The notes: generated from the letters alone by a model not told the origin. DNA of 64,000 nt from Megascapheus bottae (GCA_024803745.1 JANJXV010000013.1:56644102-56708101); one strand, 5' to 3'; positions 31,735-43,084 are shown, counted from the first letter of the stretch. Made by a program: numbers and translations.

Positions 31735-32614
31735 ACCACGGAACTCCATGTTTATTAGAAAAAGCCTGCAGAGTGATTAATCACAACCACACCGCGAACC
31801 TCATTAGCACACAGATTCCCAATCACCACACATTATCCTGATTCCTTGGGGACGTGAGGCAGGGAGGGCGTCATTCTGAGGACATGGTGGGTGACAGCCG
31901 CTAGTCCACTTCTGCTTAGCCCCTGGCCAGTGCAGCTCCTATTGGTGCCACTGTCCATCTGTCCTGTCGCTGGGACTGGCAGTCTGTTGGGGGTGGGAGG
32001 GGCTCAGAAAAGTGGGGGGGTGGAGTCTGCTGTCCAGAGTGAGGAGGACATGCCTGTCCTGAGTGGGGGTGGAGGGGTGGGGGTGGGGGTCTTGTCCAGC
32101 AGGATACTCTGTGGAAGCCAGGGCACCCACATCCCGCTGCCTTGGGGGCTGCACCTCTAAGCGGGGGGGGGGGGGCAGGTCCTCCCGACAGGGCCTCCTG
32201 TTGTCGGTGGGGCTGGGCCACCCCGCCCTGCATATTCTCTCAGTCTAGACTGGGCTGGGCCCCCGATGGACCCCTCGGGCCGTTCCTTGGTCTCCCCTCG
32301 GGAAGTGCCTGGATGAGCCTTCCTCAGGGTGACACTGGCTGGGCCAGGTGGCCCAGATACAACTGACCACTGCCCCAACTGCCGTTCGGCATGCGACACT
32401 GGACAATGGACGTGGGGAGACGGGTGGACGTGCACCCTGAGCTGAGTTCTGGCACCACTGACGGGGTCAGGAAGCCCTCACTGGGCTCAGCCAGGCGCTA
32501 GGCCCTTGGCCTGGTGCCAGTCTGGTCTCAGGGCCTCTGAGGAGGTGGACGTGGGTGCCATGCCCAGGTGAGAGGGAGGTTGGCAGGTCTGCCAGGCTGC
32601 CCTGGGCTCCCCTC
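31735..32614 (-). other. KCNQ1: KCNQ1 3' UTR (predicted)
   Basis: About 880 bases run from the stop codon to the first AATAAA on the minus strand, close to the roughly 1 kb human 3' UTR. The + strand carries a G-run (32162-32175), which is a C-run in the transcript, and G/T-rich tracts at 32064-32090. The exact cleavage site is estimated. Confidence 0.7.
31751..31756 (-). terminator. KCNQ1 polyadenylation signal (AATAAA on minus strand)
   Basis: TTTATT on the + strand reads AATAAA on the minus strand, 859 bases past the KCNQ1 stop codon. The surrounding AT-rich sequence (31740-31850) looks unusually well preserved for this region. Confidence 0.65.
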
Positions 32615-32851
32615 CTAGGATCCCCGTCCTCCTCCGGAGCTGGGGCTGGGGTCCCGGGGGGGCACGGTCAGCTGTTCGTAGGTAGGCAGGGCGTTGCAGG
32701 GCAGGAAGAGCTCAGGGCGGATGGTGCCGTCTTCGGCGCTGGCCTGGAGTGCGCGGGCCGGGCTGCTGCGGGCAGGCCCAGCTTGGTGTGCGGACAGCAG
32801 CTGGTGGAGCATGTCTGTGATGAGCGCCAGCTTCTGGTCCAGCTGTGTCAC
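32615..32851 (-). CDS. KCNQ1: KCNQ1 (Kv7.1) terminal coding exon, C-terminal 78 residues
   Basis: The exon starts right after a splice acceptor (CCCCAG on the minus strand, AG at 32853-32852) and ends at TAG (32617-32615). The encoded C-terminus begins [19 protein letters not shown], the end of the helix-D coiled coil that drives tetramer assembly. It ends with PELFLP and [10 protein letters not shown], the PY-type motif recognised by NEDD4-family ubiquitin ligases. Human KCNQ1 exon 16 begins at the same VTQLDQ and has almost the same length. The linker between coiled coil and PY motif ([10 protein letters not shown]...) is diverged, and the last residues differ ([10 protein letters not shown]). 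Kv7.1 is the pore subunit of the cardiac and epithelial IKs channel in the plasma membrane. All upstream exons lie outside the window. The exon is transcribed towards CDKN1C. Confidence 0.95.
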   Translation of the reverse strand: MTQLDQKLALITDMLHQLLSAHQAGPARSSPARALQASAEDGTIRPELFLPCNALPTYEQLTVPPRDPSPSSGGGRGS

Positions 32852-33929
32852 CTGGGGACAGGAAGAGCCGGTGTACCAGAGGACAGTCTGGAGCCACCTC
32901 AGTGGCCAGGCCAGGGAGATCCCCTGGGGGAGGGTGGGCCAAGGGCCTCAGGAGCTATCGTAGGGGTCAGGTCTGGCAGTGGCGAGCCAGCCTGGACAGG
33001 AAGGCAGCAGAGCACAGGCCCTGTCTGGGAAGGCCCAAGCCCCCTGCAGGGCTCCACCGAGCAGGCGCCGCTGGTGGCTACTTCTGCCCGGGGGTAGAAG
33101 CACGGGGGCAGGGTCCTGGCATAAGGAGGTCCAGGGAGAGGCATAGTCCTGCTGCTGATCTCTGATGGGCACAGGTTGCCCTTGGCCTTAGGCAGTTGCT
33201 GCTCTGAGGTCCCTGGAGCACTGGAAAGACCAGACACAGGGGGTGGGGGTGGGGCGTGGCCGACGGACACCAAGTGAGACTCGAGGTGAGGCCACAGAGG
33301 GACAGCCCACATGCGTGGCTTGAGCTACGTCCCCCAGGATGACGCAGCCTCTGCTGACCATGGCCTCAAGGACACCTGCAGGACATCTTTCTATCTGGAC
33401 TTGTGCGTGTCTCGGTGCACCATGCTAGTGTGGCATGGCGGGGGGAGGGGAGCCGAGCTGGGGGCAGGCTGTCATATGGTGGTGTGGGATGGGGGTAAAT
33501 CTGCCAGTGTGCCAGGCTTCCAGGTGTCCCCAGCCAGCTTCATGGCATGGATGCTGTGGTTTCCAGACTCTTCTAAGTATCCTACATGGACGGCTGGAGA
33601 GCGGAGCCACCGTACTGGCTATGGTGAGGCTGGGTCAAGTCCTGCTGAGTCCTGGGAGATAGGGCCCTGGCCTGGGCCCTCTCCTTAGCCTCAGAGCTCA
33701 GCTGCCTAGAAGCCATGCCAGCAGTGCTCCTGAGGTCTCTGGTCCCATTTTTCTCCCCAGGCTTGGGATGTAGCCAGCCAGGACCCCGACCACCCCAGCC
33801 ATGCCCAGCAGGCAGCCAGACCCGGATGCAGTGAGCGGTATCCCAGTGTGCAGGTGCCGGGAGTGCCACACCCTCCAGAGAGGAGAGAACCTGCTCTGGG
33901 CATGGGTCTGGGGCTCCCCAAGGCCACTG

Positions 33930-34225
33930 GGGCAGATTAGTTTTGGGGATCTCAGATCTTGCTGCTATTTGCAATCTGATAGTGATTGAAAGGGCCAGAC
34001 AAACAAAAGCCCCTTTTGTGCCCTGCCTCGACACACCAAATTAATAACCAGAGATGACTTCTGCGGCCTCGGAAGAGAAAAAAGCAATTAGAATAACAGC
34101 TAGTTAGAAAGCCCGGCGGCGGCTGGCAATCAAACCCAAGGCAACAGAGAGTCCTGTTTGATGTGGTTATGAATTTGTTTTCAAAAGAAAAATTCTTGAA
34201 AAAGAGTCTTTCAAGAGACATTTTT
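33930..34225. promoter_or_regulatory. Candidate intronic conserved element in KCNQ1
   Basis: Repeat-free AT-rich block with sharp borders against GC-rich flanks. Motif-like words include 'ctatttgcaatctgatag', 'gacaaacaaaagccccttttg', 'caccaaattaataacc', 'caattagaataacagctag' and 'aattcttgaaaaagag'. No coding frame is apparent. The composition resembles known developmental enhancers. Confidence 0.45.
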
Positions 34226-34388
34226 GAAGAACCTGCCTAGCCTTGAGCCCCACTTGGGACCTCCAGGCTGGCTGGCAAAGCAGGGGACCCCAGGGCCCAG
34301 GCTGGAAGGCAGGGTCCTGCCCTTGCTCGTCCCCTCTACATCTCAACGGTGGCTCCTGGGGGGGCAGCACCCACCCTTCCCTGGAGTC

Positions 34389-34389
34389 C

Positions 34390-34434
<45 letters not shown>

Positions 34435-34436
34435 TA

Positions 34437-34475
<39 letters not shown>
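34389..34475 (+). repeat. (TTA)n(TG)n compound microsatellite
   Basis: About 47 bases of TTA repeats are followed by ATTATT and about 38 bases of TG. It is attached to the tail of the minus-strand SINE that starts at about 34476. Confidence 0.96.
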
Positions 34476-34479
<4 letters not shown>

Positions 34480-34703
34480 GTACTATACTAGAGCTTGACC
34501 TTAGGGCCTGGGCACTGTCCCTTCATTTTTTTCAGTCAAGGCTGGCGCTCTATCATTACAGCCACAGCTCTGCTTCTAGATTTTTGCTGGTTAATTGGAG
34601 ATGAGTCTCATGGATTGTACTGCCCAGACTGGCTTTGAACCATGATCCTCGGACCTCAGCCTCCTCAGTGACTGACATTGCAGGTGTGAGGTCATTGCAC
34701 CCC
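34476..34703 (-). mobile_element. 7SL-like/Geo composite SINE (minus)
   Basis: 'gggcctgggcactgtccc', 'gctggttaattggagatgag' and 'cagcctcctcagtgactgac' occur in order. Confidence 0.8.
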
Positions 34704-35415
34704 CGACCTTGTTTCTTGCTGGGACTGGTGCGGTAACCCATTGAGGTGCTGGCTTCCCTTCCCATCCCAAAAGCTGCCCACATGGAGATCCTTCCAGAAC
34801 CCAAACCGGGTCACCTCACGGTCCTGCTGGCCCAGGACATGCCCAATCCTGTCTTGCGGCTGTGGGCCACAGCCCCATTTTTCACATGGTCTCTTCTTCC
34901 TCATCCGTCCCAGGCCCCCACGCATCCTTCCACGCATATGTGTCCCAGTCTCTGCCGCTCAGCGCTGCCTGACCAGGGGCTGCCCCCTCTGCCAGGGTTC
35001 CACGCTGCACGCAGACCTGGCACTCGCACTCCAGTTCTTCCCGTGTCACCGGTTCCTCCCGCCAGCCCCTGGCCTGTGCGTGTCCTTGCTGGGGTGCCCT
35101 CAGCCCGGGCCCGGGGAGGACCAGCTGTTGTTGAATGAGCACCTGCGCAGGGCAGAGGTGCCCGGCCCTGCAGTGCGAATGGAGATAGCACCCGTCCGTC
35201 ATCCTGGCTCCTGGTTCATCCCTGCCTTTGAGTTTCCTGTCTGCAGAACCTTGGCCATTCCTTTCACCTCTCTGACCTCAGCTTCCCCAGGGTTAGCAAG
35301 AGGACCAGGCCGGAAGCCATCTCCAGGCTGGGCGTGCTGTGTGCATCTCTACACCATCTGACAGGGACCCTGGGGGGACGGCGCCTGGCACCGGAGGAGC
35401 GGCCACAGCATCTGA
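34704..35415. other. Intronic unique sequence
   Basis: No repeat or exon was recognised. Open frames on both strands lack known domains. Confidence 0.5.
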
Positions 35416-35418
35416 CAA

Positions 35419-35464
35419 CGATGACGGGGACGATGACGGCGACGACGACGACGACGACGACGAC
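35419..35464 (+). repeat. (GAC/GAT)n triplet tract
   Basis: 'gatgacggcgacgacgac' continues to a run of ten GAC triplets ending at about 35463. Confidence 0.9.
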
Positions 35465-35594
35465 CCTTACTGCATGTGCTTGGGCTCAGCCCAGGACTGA
35501 AGGAGGGGGGCGTGTGCAAGGCGGCGTGCAGGGCACACAAGCCTGTGGCCTTAGAAAGGCGTGGGAGAGGTGATGGAAGCAGCCCAGCTGCCCA

Positions 35595-35775
35595 GCAGCA
35601 CGAATGGATAAAGAAGACATGGCGTACGTATGCCATGGAAGATTATATTGTTAGGAAGGAAAAGGAAATCATATCATCTGCCGGAAAATGGATGCAGTTG
35701 AAAGACACTGTACTGATGAGACAAGCTCAAACCCCAAATCTTACGTGTTTTCACTCGTATATGAAAGGTAGACTA
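35595..35775 (+). mobile_element. L1 3'-end fragment (plus)
   Basis: 'gaatggataaagaagacatgg', 'ccatggaagattatattg', 'aatggatgcagttgaaagac' and 'cttacgtgttttcactcgta' align in order with the conserved end of L1 ORF2/3' UTR of mammalian LINE-1. The frame is broken. AT-rich sequence with ATATAT/ATGGATA words continues to about 35900. Confidence 0.75.
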
Positions 35776-35948
35776 CCTGACACAATTTTCCATGAACATA
35801 CACATGTGTGTATTTACCCATACAATATTTATATGCTATATATTTTATCCATAAATATATGGATGTCCATATATATGAATATATGGATAAACATAAGAAC
35901 AAGAGATTACTTAGGAAAAGAGGGAAGGGAAAAAAATAAAGGTAGGAG

Positions 35949-36141
35949 GGGTCGGGAGTTTGGCCTACTGGTAGCGTGCTTGCCTAGCATGCACAAAGAC
36001 CTGGGTTTGATTCCTCGGTACCACATACATAAAAAAAAAAAAGCCGGAAGTGGAGCTGAGGCTCAAGTGGTAGAGCTCTAGCCTTGAGAAAGTCCAAGGA
36101 CAGTGCTCAGGCCCTGAGCTCAAGCCCAGGACTGGCAAAAA
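35949..36141 (+). mobile_element. ID-Geo dimeric SINE (plus)
   Basis: The complete dimer is flanked by an 18-bp duplication ending 'taaaggtaggag' (35931-35948 and 36142-36159). The poly-A end is merged with the duplicated A-run. Confidence 0.93.
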
Positions 36142-36197
36142 AAAAAATAAAGGTAGGAGATGAATGATTTTGTAATCCATTGTGAAGATATATGAAA

Positions 36198-36300
36198 ACC
36201 GCTGGGTGCGGGGGGCTCACGCCTGTAATCCTAGCTACTCAAGGTGCTGAGTTCTGAGGAGTGCAGTTCAAGGCCGGCCTGGGAGGGAAAGCTGGGAGAC
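36198..36300 (+). mobile_element. 7SL-like SINE head only (plus)
   Basis: 'gctgggtgcggggggctcacgcctgtaatcctag' in two parts, followed by 'ctactcaaggtgctgag' and 'gtgcagttcaaggccggcctggg'. The tail half is absent. Confidence 0.75.
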
Positions 36301-37420
36301 TTGGTGGCAGGTGATCAGAGCCTGTCATGACCAACTGCATCTTGGGGTGGGGGCTTGGCCCAGGGCTGCCCAGGAGCTGGGCCTGGTCAGTACCCCCAAG
36401 CCTCTTCGTAGGGTCTGAGTAATACCTGCTGGTGCTGCAAAGGGGCACCCGCCAGAGCAGTCCCACACGCTCATCAGTTCTGCTCCCTGGAGGAGGTCTG
36501 GGGCCCCAGAGACTCCATTGAAGATGGCGGACTATACAGTTCTGTCCTTCCTCCATATCAGCCATGTCTTCTACACCTCTACTTCCAGGCCCAGCTCTCC
36601 TTGGGGGGCCCCTTTTTTGAGGCCCTCAAGTCCAGTAGCCTTCCAGTATATGGGCCGAGGAACCAGGTCTCTCCCCCCTCACTGTCCCTACCTCTCACCT
36701 TAGAGAACGGGGCAGAGGGTATAGATGAGGCCAGCCACAGGGCCCTGAGGGGCAGCCTGACTGTGGGCTGGGCAGGGATCAGGGACTGCTACTCCGTGGA
36801 GGGGTAGGAGACCCCAGCACAGGATGGGGGCCCCTGACTCCCCCTGGCCAGCCCTGGAGAGTCTGGACCCTTGAGTAGGACCATGGGCTGGTCCTGCAGC
36901 CACTGCCGCTGGGCTGGGTGAGTGGGAATGTAGGGCAGGCTGGAAAAAGAGGCTGGAAGCTGAGAGCCAGTGTTTGTGCTGGCGGCGGGCACAGCCCCAC
37001 CTGCATTTGATTCTCTGCTGAGCTGGAGTCCAGGAAGCCAGGGGGACGCCGGGCAGAACACTTTGTACCTGAGGCCAGCAAGCTCCGTGGCCTCAGCTGA
37101 ACCAGGCCAGGCGGGGACCCTCAGCCCAGCTTGAGGAGCAGGTGGAAAGGGCCTCGTGGCTCGCTCTGGCTGCTCTCTGGCTGGCTCACCCCCTCCATGA
37201 CTCCCTGCCCCCAGCAGGGCTTTCAGCTTGGGGTCTGGGAAATTCAGGTCCCCAAAGTATATCAGTTCCCAGGACCCTGGCAGGGCCCTTGTGGCACTAC
37301 AAGCCTGTCCTCTCATCTGCCCCTCCATGTCCGAAGAATGCACAGGCCAACTCTGCTGCTCTGAGCCTGCATCTACATCTATGGCCACTTGATGTCTGCT
37401 CAACAGCCCAACCCCCTCCA
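36301..37420. other. Intronic unique sequence, no gene found
   Basis: No repeat or exon was recognised. Confidence 0.5.
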
Positions 37421-37423
37421 TGT

Positions 37424-37980
37424 GTCCATCCATCCATCTATTCACCCATCTACCTGCACATCCATCCATCTATCTACCACCCATCCACCCATTTATCATC
37501 CTTTCATACACCATCCATTCACTTACTCACTCATCCATCCAGCCATCCACTCCCATCTATCCATCCATCATCCATCCATCCATCCACTCATTTATCCATC
37601 CACCATCCATTCATATACCATCCATTCACTCACTCACTCACTCACTCACTCATTCATCCATCCACCCATCTACCCATTCATCCATCCATCCATCCATCCA
37701 TCCATCCACTCATCCATCTATCTACCCATCTACCTACCCATCCATCCACACATCTATCCATCTACCCATCCACCTACCCATCCATCCATCCATCCATCCA
37801 TCCATCCATCCTCTAGCCATGCACCCACCCACTATCCATCATCATTCATTCATCCACCAATCTACCTACCCATCCACCCATCTATCCATTCATCATCCAC
37901 CCATTCACGCATCTACCATCCACTCATACACCATCCATTCACTCATCCATCCATCATCCACCATCTACCCACCCGCTCAC
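37424..37980 (+). repeat. (TCCA)n satellite-like tract, about 560 bp
   Basis: Long array of TCCA/CATC tetramers interrupted by TCTA, CTCA and ATCA variants. All three + frames are open and read His-Pro-Ser-Ile repeats, an artefact of the repeat. Confidence 0.97.
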
Positions 37981-38219
37981 CTCTCCACTGGCTCCTCATT
38001 TCAGCTGACATTTGTGCTTCTCCCCATGGCAGAGCCTCCATGGATCTGTCCACATCCCAGTCCCTGCCTCATCCCTCCTCCCCACCCCTCCACAGTGTGG
38101 CCCTCTTTGCCTGTGGCTTCTGATCACGGGGTAGCACTTGCCTGGGCAGGCCTTGGCTATGGCAATTGTTCCTGATGCCATCCCACCTCTTAGTCCTCCA
38201 TGCAGTGGCTCATCCTAGA

Positions 38220-38560
38220 CCTTTTCTGCCTCTGTCTTTCTGGAACATTCTGGAGCACTACTCACACATGGGCATCTCCTCAGTTCTCATCTTTCCCCTT
38301 ATCGATTCAGGACAGGCACATTTCTTGGCTATTTCGGGACCCAGGGAGGGGTGTTTTTAGCAGGCTGTCCCTCTTGGTGTGAGGGTCACTGCTTTCCTCC
38401 TGTTCTTCCAGACACCCCTGCTTGACTACCCCGTGACCACTTATCCTGCATCCTCCCTGAGGGCAGGATATTGCCCGAACTCTGTTCACCACTTAGCATT
38501 CACACCAAAACGTCCTCCCTGAAAGCAAAGACATTGCCAAGTGGCATTCCTGCTGGCTGC
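38220..38560. mobile_element. Possible old L2/MIR-type fragment
   Basis: 'ctccctgagggcaggatattgcc' (in parts) and nearby phrasing resemble the widespread L2/MIR 3' region. The match is weak and the family assignment is tentative. Confidence 0.35.
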
Positions 38561-38939
38561 ATCTCCCTCGGGGCCTGGTCTATCAGGTACCTGACATGAG
38601 AGCTGTGACTTCTATAGGCAATGTTTCCAGATCTACCCACTGGCGGTCCCAAGCGTTGCCTCAACATTGGGGAACAAGATACTGAACACGGCAGGAGGCC
38701 GCCTATGGAACCCCTTCCCGAGAGTGCCCCTGGATGGGCTGTGCACACTGCAGTCTTCTTGTGGGGTCTGGCTGGTAGACAAAAGGCTGAAGGCCCAGGG
38801 TAGCTCTCTGAGCCCATGAGTGCCCGTCTGGGGAGACCCCATCTCCTGCCTCCTGTAATTTATCTAGCCTGGCCCCTTGTTCATGGAGAGCTTCTCCCTT
38901 CCCCTCCACCTCCTCTTAGTTTATATATTGAGCCACTAC

Positions 38940-39092
38940 CACCAGCTCTACCACTTCTGGCTTTTTGGTGGTTAACTGCAGAAAGGAGTGTCATGGACTT
39001 TCCTGCTTTCCGGGTTGGCTTTGAACTGTGATCCTCAGATCTCGGCCTTCTGAGCAGCAGGGCGTGCAGATGAGTGCAGCAGCACCTGGCCC
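38940..39092 (-). mobile_element. 7SL-like composite SINE fragment (minus)
   Basis: 'ccacttctggctttttggtgg', 'ggttggctttgaactgtgatcc' and 'cagatctcggccttctgagc' occur in order. The Geo-like tail is missing beyond 'ccagctctaccac'. Confidence 0.75.
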
Positions 39093-39235
39093 TGCTTCCT
39101 TCCTTTTCCGACTCCATGGAAGTCTGGATCTGCCCTGTCCTCCCCACGTACGGTGCAGGGGCTGCCAGGCCACTCTGAGTTCTGCCTTTGTTCTTCAGCT
39201 CGTTGGGGCCAAAGAGGAGCTCCTGTCTTGCTGCA

Positions 39236-39285
39236 CTATTGTCTGATACACAGTAGACACTCAATAAAGGCTTCCAGGATGAGAT
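39236..39285 (+). mobile_element. MIR fragment (plus)
   Basis: 'gatacacagtagacactcaataaagg' matches the terminal part of MIR SINEs. Confidence 0.55.
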
Positions 39286-39289
39286 GCAC

Positions 39290-41270
39290 GAGCCACACGC
39301 CAGTGACGGAAATGGTTTGGATTGTGGGTGGTGGCGCAGCTGGCGGAGGGGCCTGGTACACATGTGTGTCCAGCCAGGGTCGGTGGGCACCCTCAGACAG
39401 AGGCTCCCTGTGCTGCCTGTGAGATGGCTGGGTGCCGACCCTGGGGCAGTCTGAGCCAGTAGCAGGGACTTGCGGCAAAGTGTGGGGTACAGGTGGGCCA
39501 CAACTAGGCATTTCTACAGCTCCAGCCCTGGGCCGTGTGCCTGCATTCCAGGGGCTGGGACATCCGGCCTCCCTGTCATTCTGGCCCCAGGCCGGGCCTG
39601 GAGATAGGGGCCCCATGACTCAGCCTCTGGGCTGAGCTGCAGCTGCAGCCCCCAGCCCCGGCCCGCACCCAGGACGGGGCCTCTCTCCCTTCCTGCCTCC
39701 CCTCCCGCCCTCCCCCGCTTCTGTCCTGCTCCCAGGACGGATTCCTTGAATGTGGAACCCTTAGCTGGAGCCAGGTTGGGGGCTGGGCCCCGGGCTCAGG
39801 CTGGGGTCACAGCCCTGGCTGTGGAGTCCAGCCCTTGTCCCGGCCTGTGGACTCAGTGGGTGGGGACACAGTATGCCTGGCACCACCAAATCACCAGGAT
39901 GGGTCTGCCCCTGGCAGTGTCTTGGGGACACTGAGGGGTCGGGTCCAGAGCCCCACTTGACATCTGGTGACAGGCACCACTTCCCAAACCCATCCCTTCT
40001 GCCCCTTGAGTCCTGGAACCCCTCAAACAGAAGCCCCCTCTCCAGCCTCCGGCCTTCCAACTTGCCTGGTCTGTGGGGCTAGGAGCTCAAGGCCTTGCTG
40101 GAGGCAAGAAGGACAGCAGCTGTCCCCGCACATAGGGCTCCAAGGCTGTCCCCGAATCATATTAATGGCCACCTCCCGCCTTGCCACCTCTCTCTGCCCT
40201 ATGGTCTGTCTGCCTCCCTCTCATCCAGTACCTCTCCCTCTATAACCCATCTTGCCTGGACCTGGGGTCCGAGGGTGCCTTCCCCTGCCAAGGGGACATG
40301 ACTGCCAGGAGGGGGCCTGACAAGGCCCTCAGTTCATTGGGTCCCTCGACTGTGAAGCCAAGAACCCATCTGGCCAAATCCCCAGTGAGGACAGGGCCCT
40401 CCCGGCAGTCTGCCCCTTGGAGGCTCATTCCTGCCCTGCCAGGCCCGCTTGGGGCCTCTGGGTCTTTTCTCTCCCTCTGTTTCACCCAGGATGAGGGCTG
40501 GTCTTCCTGCCAGCAGCCCTGTTGTGTCCCAGGGAGGTCCCTGTGGCTGGATGTCCTCTGGGATGGGAGGGCTGAGGGCACTGCGGCCAGCGCGGGGGTC
40601 CTGGGACAGCCCACAATGCTCGCCCGGAAGGTGAGGGGAAGGGAGAGGGGACCTCCACCCAGGAAGGAGGCTCTGGGCTGGCCTGGGCCGCCAGTCCCCA
40701 CTGACCCTGCCAGCGAATAGGAGGTTGGGGTCTGTCCTGTGGTTCTGGTCCCACCCTTCCTGTGCTTGAGACCTGGAGGAAGAGCGCGGGACATGGGCAC
40801 ATCAGGACATCACCGGGGGAGGCGCAGGCTGACAAGGAGAGGTGTGTCCTCAGGGTGCCCATTATCGCCTTAGGTCCTGGGGCCTAGGAGACCATTTGTG
40901 GTGATAACCAGGTCTGGGGGCCTGTGCGGTCCCTCTGCCACCCTGTCTGACCAAGAGTCCTTGCTCATCACTGCGCACACAGTGTCAGGAGCCAGCTGTC
41001 TGCCTCTTTCCCCAAACTCCTGCCAATCTCACACTCTAGCACACCTTCGCCTTGGCCCCTTCTCCTCCTTACCAGGGCACTGGATTCCGCCGACTGGGCC
41101 TGGTGCAGGCCCATTACAGACGCCTTACCACCAGCAAGCAAGCAAAAAACGCAGGAAGCCGAAACTTTGAATGGCGCACCCGCGGTGAAGCCCTCACTCC
41201 CCAAATTCTTGCTCCCTACCAATCCTCAATGTTCCCTCCAGTCTCTCAGTTTTCCTTCCGAATTTTTAAG
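39290..41270. other. Intronic unique sequence, no gene found
   Basis: GC-rich and free of SINEs for about 2 kb. No exon was recognised. Confidence 0.5.
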
Positions 41271-41274
41271 CCTC

Positions 41275-42270
41275 ACAGTTATATTGCCATTTCTCATGTT
41301 TGCAGTTTTAGGCATGACAGAATGACACGCTAACATGAAAGATTGAAGAGGAAGGTCGGCTCATTCCTCTTGCCATTCCTGCATCTTTTCAATGTAGTTA
41401 TATTTCTAGTTTAGCGAGATGGCTTTCATTTTATAGAAACAGTATGCAACTTTTCATTGCTACATGTATCCTATTTTCAGCTGCGGCACATTGGCTATGA
41501 TTGGCTATGATTATGACTTTTTGTTTTCCCTGGAGTTAAGAATTACCCTTGGGTTTTGCTTAGTTCTTTTAAATACATCTGTCACTAATCTATTCTTGAA
41601 CTTTCACAAGAGTTGTACAATTTCTATTGAGCTTCTTGAGAACACTTGCTCATCTATCAGCTTCATTATTTGTTTCTTTTCCCTTGGATTTTTAGATAGT
41701 GGTTCTCTAGTCTTGCTGAACAATTTTTTTTTGGGGGGGAGGGAGGAGGTCGTAAATTCTCCTGGCTCCTAAATTCCACTTCTTGATTTTTCCTCTCATT
41801 TTGCTGGCACATACACCCAAGCAACTTTCTGAGAAAAGACAATGTGCGAGCTAAAAATTTTGACTGCGCATATCTGAAAGTAACCTTTATTCCACTCATA
41901 CTCTAGAATTTGATACATTATAGACTTTTTTTTTTTTGCAGTCCTGGGCTTGAGCTCAGGGCCTGAGCACTGTCCTTGGACTTTCTCAAGGCTAGAACTC
42001 TACCACTTGAGGCTCAGCACCACTTCTGGCTTTTTTCTATATATGTGGTACCGAGGAATCGAACCCGGGTCTTTGTGCATGCTAGGCAAGCACTTTAACC
42101 ACTAGGCCAAACTCCCGGCCCACATTATAGACTTTTAACTTCTTTCTTCAAAAGTTTGGAGGCAGTTTCCCTTCTTGCTGGTGCCAGCTCCCTGAATTGC
42201 TATTGAGAGGTTGGATGCCATCTTGGGTCTCTGTGCGTGACCTACTTTTGCCTGTCTGGAACCCGATGGT
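41275..42270. mobile_element. AT-rich segment, probably an old LINE remnant, carrying a SINE
   Basis: Base composition drops abruptly to AT-rich from about 41,275. The words look like degraded LINE sequence but no ORF2 motif could be named. A younger ID-Geo SINE (41930-42121) is inserted in it. Confidence 0.35.
41930..42121 (-). mobile_element. ID-Geo dimeric SINE with perfect 15-bp target-site duplication
   Basis: The complete minus-strand dimer is bounded by identical 'acattatagactttt' at 41915-41929 and 42122-42136. The perfect duplication and near-consensus body indicate one of the youngest insertions in the window. Confidence 0.96.
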
Positions 42271-42593
42271 ATTCTGAAACAGCAATGGTGGCTCACGGGG
42301 ATTCCGGGAGTTGAGTCAGGGAGGGATTTCTACTTGCTGGCCCGTAGAATTTGTTGTTTGTGTTCAGGCTGCCCCACGTTCAGAACTGCCTCTTCAGGGA
42401 TGGGGCCTCCTGGCTTGGCCAGGCGGGGACAGCCAGTGCCTGCTTCGCTGGCTAGAAGGGCCTGGTAAGCCCCCACTGTGGACCCCAGGAGCCCCTTCTT
42501 CTGACCCCTGCCCTTTGCGTCTCCTGAGGCTCCCACCAGTCCTGGCTGGGGGCCTTGGGGGGCTTGGTGTGGATCTTCCTCTTTCCTTGTTGT

Positions 42594-42833
42594 TGTGCTG
42601 GTCCTGGGGCTTGAACTCAGGGCCTGGGCACTGTCCCTGAGCTTTTCTGCTCAAGACTGGTGCTCTATCACTTGAGGCACAGCTCTACTTGTGTCTTTTT
42701 TTGTTTGTTTTTGGTGTTTAATTAAAAATAAGAGTCTTACAGGCTTTCCTGCTTGGGCTGGCTCTGAACTACAATCCCCAAATCTCAGTCTCCATGTAGC
42801 TGGGATTATAAGTGTAAGTCACTGAAGCCAGGC
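42594..42833 (-). mobile_element. 7SL-like/Geo composite SINE (minus)
   Basis: 'gctggtcctggggcttgaac', '(tttg)n' linker, 'aaaaataagagtcttacagg' and 'gtagctgggattataagtg' occur in order. Confidence 0.82.
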
Positions 42834-43084
42834 TTTTTTTTTTTTTTTTTTTTTGGCTGGTTGTGGGGCTTGAACTGTGGGCCTGGGCACTGTTCTGAGC
42901 TCTTTCGCTCAAGGTAGCACTCTACCCCTTGAGCCACAGCACTGTTCCTAGTTTTCTGGAGGAGGATTGGAGGTAAGACTCTCAGGTCCTTTTGTGCCTG
43001 GGTTGGCACAACTGTGAACCGAGATCCTCGGATCTCCGCCTCCTGAGTGGCTAGGCTGACAGCATGAGCCACTGGCACCTGACT
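42834..43084 (-). mobile_element. 7SL-like/Geo composite SINE, adjacent copy (minus)
   Basis: A T-run (42834-42854) is followed by a second full copy directly next to the previous one in the same orientation. Similarity to its neighbour is only at family level, so this is two insertions and not a local duplication. Confidence 0.82.

Noticed and set aside
37424..37980. CRISPR-like array of short repeats
   Set aside because: The repeats are contiguous tetramers without unique spacers, in a mammalian intron.
37142..38175. Three overlapping long frames rich in His, Pro, Ser, Ile
   Set aside because: All three frames are open because the TCCA tetramer array contains no stop codons; no protein similarity.
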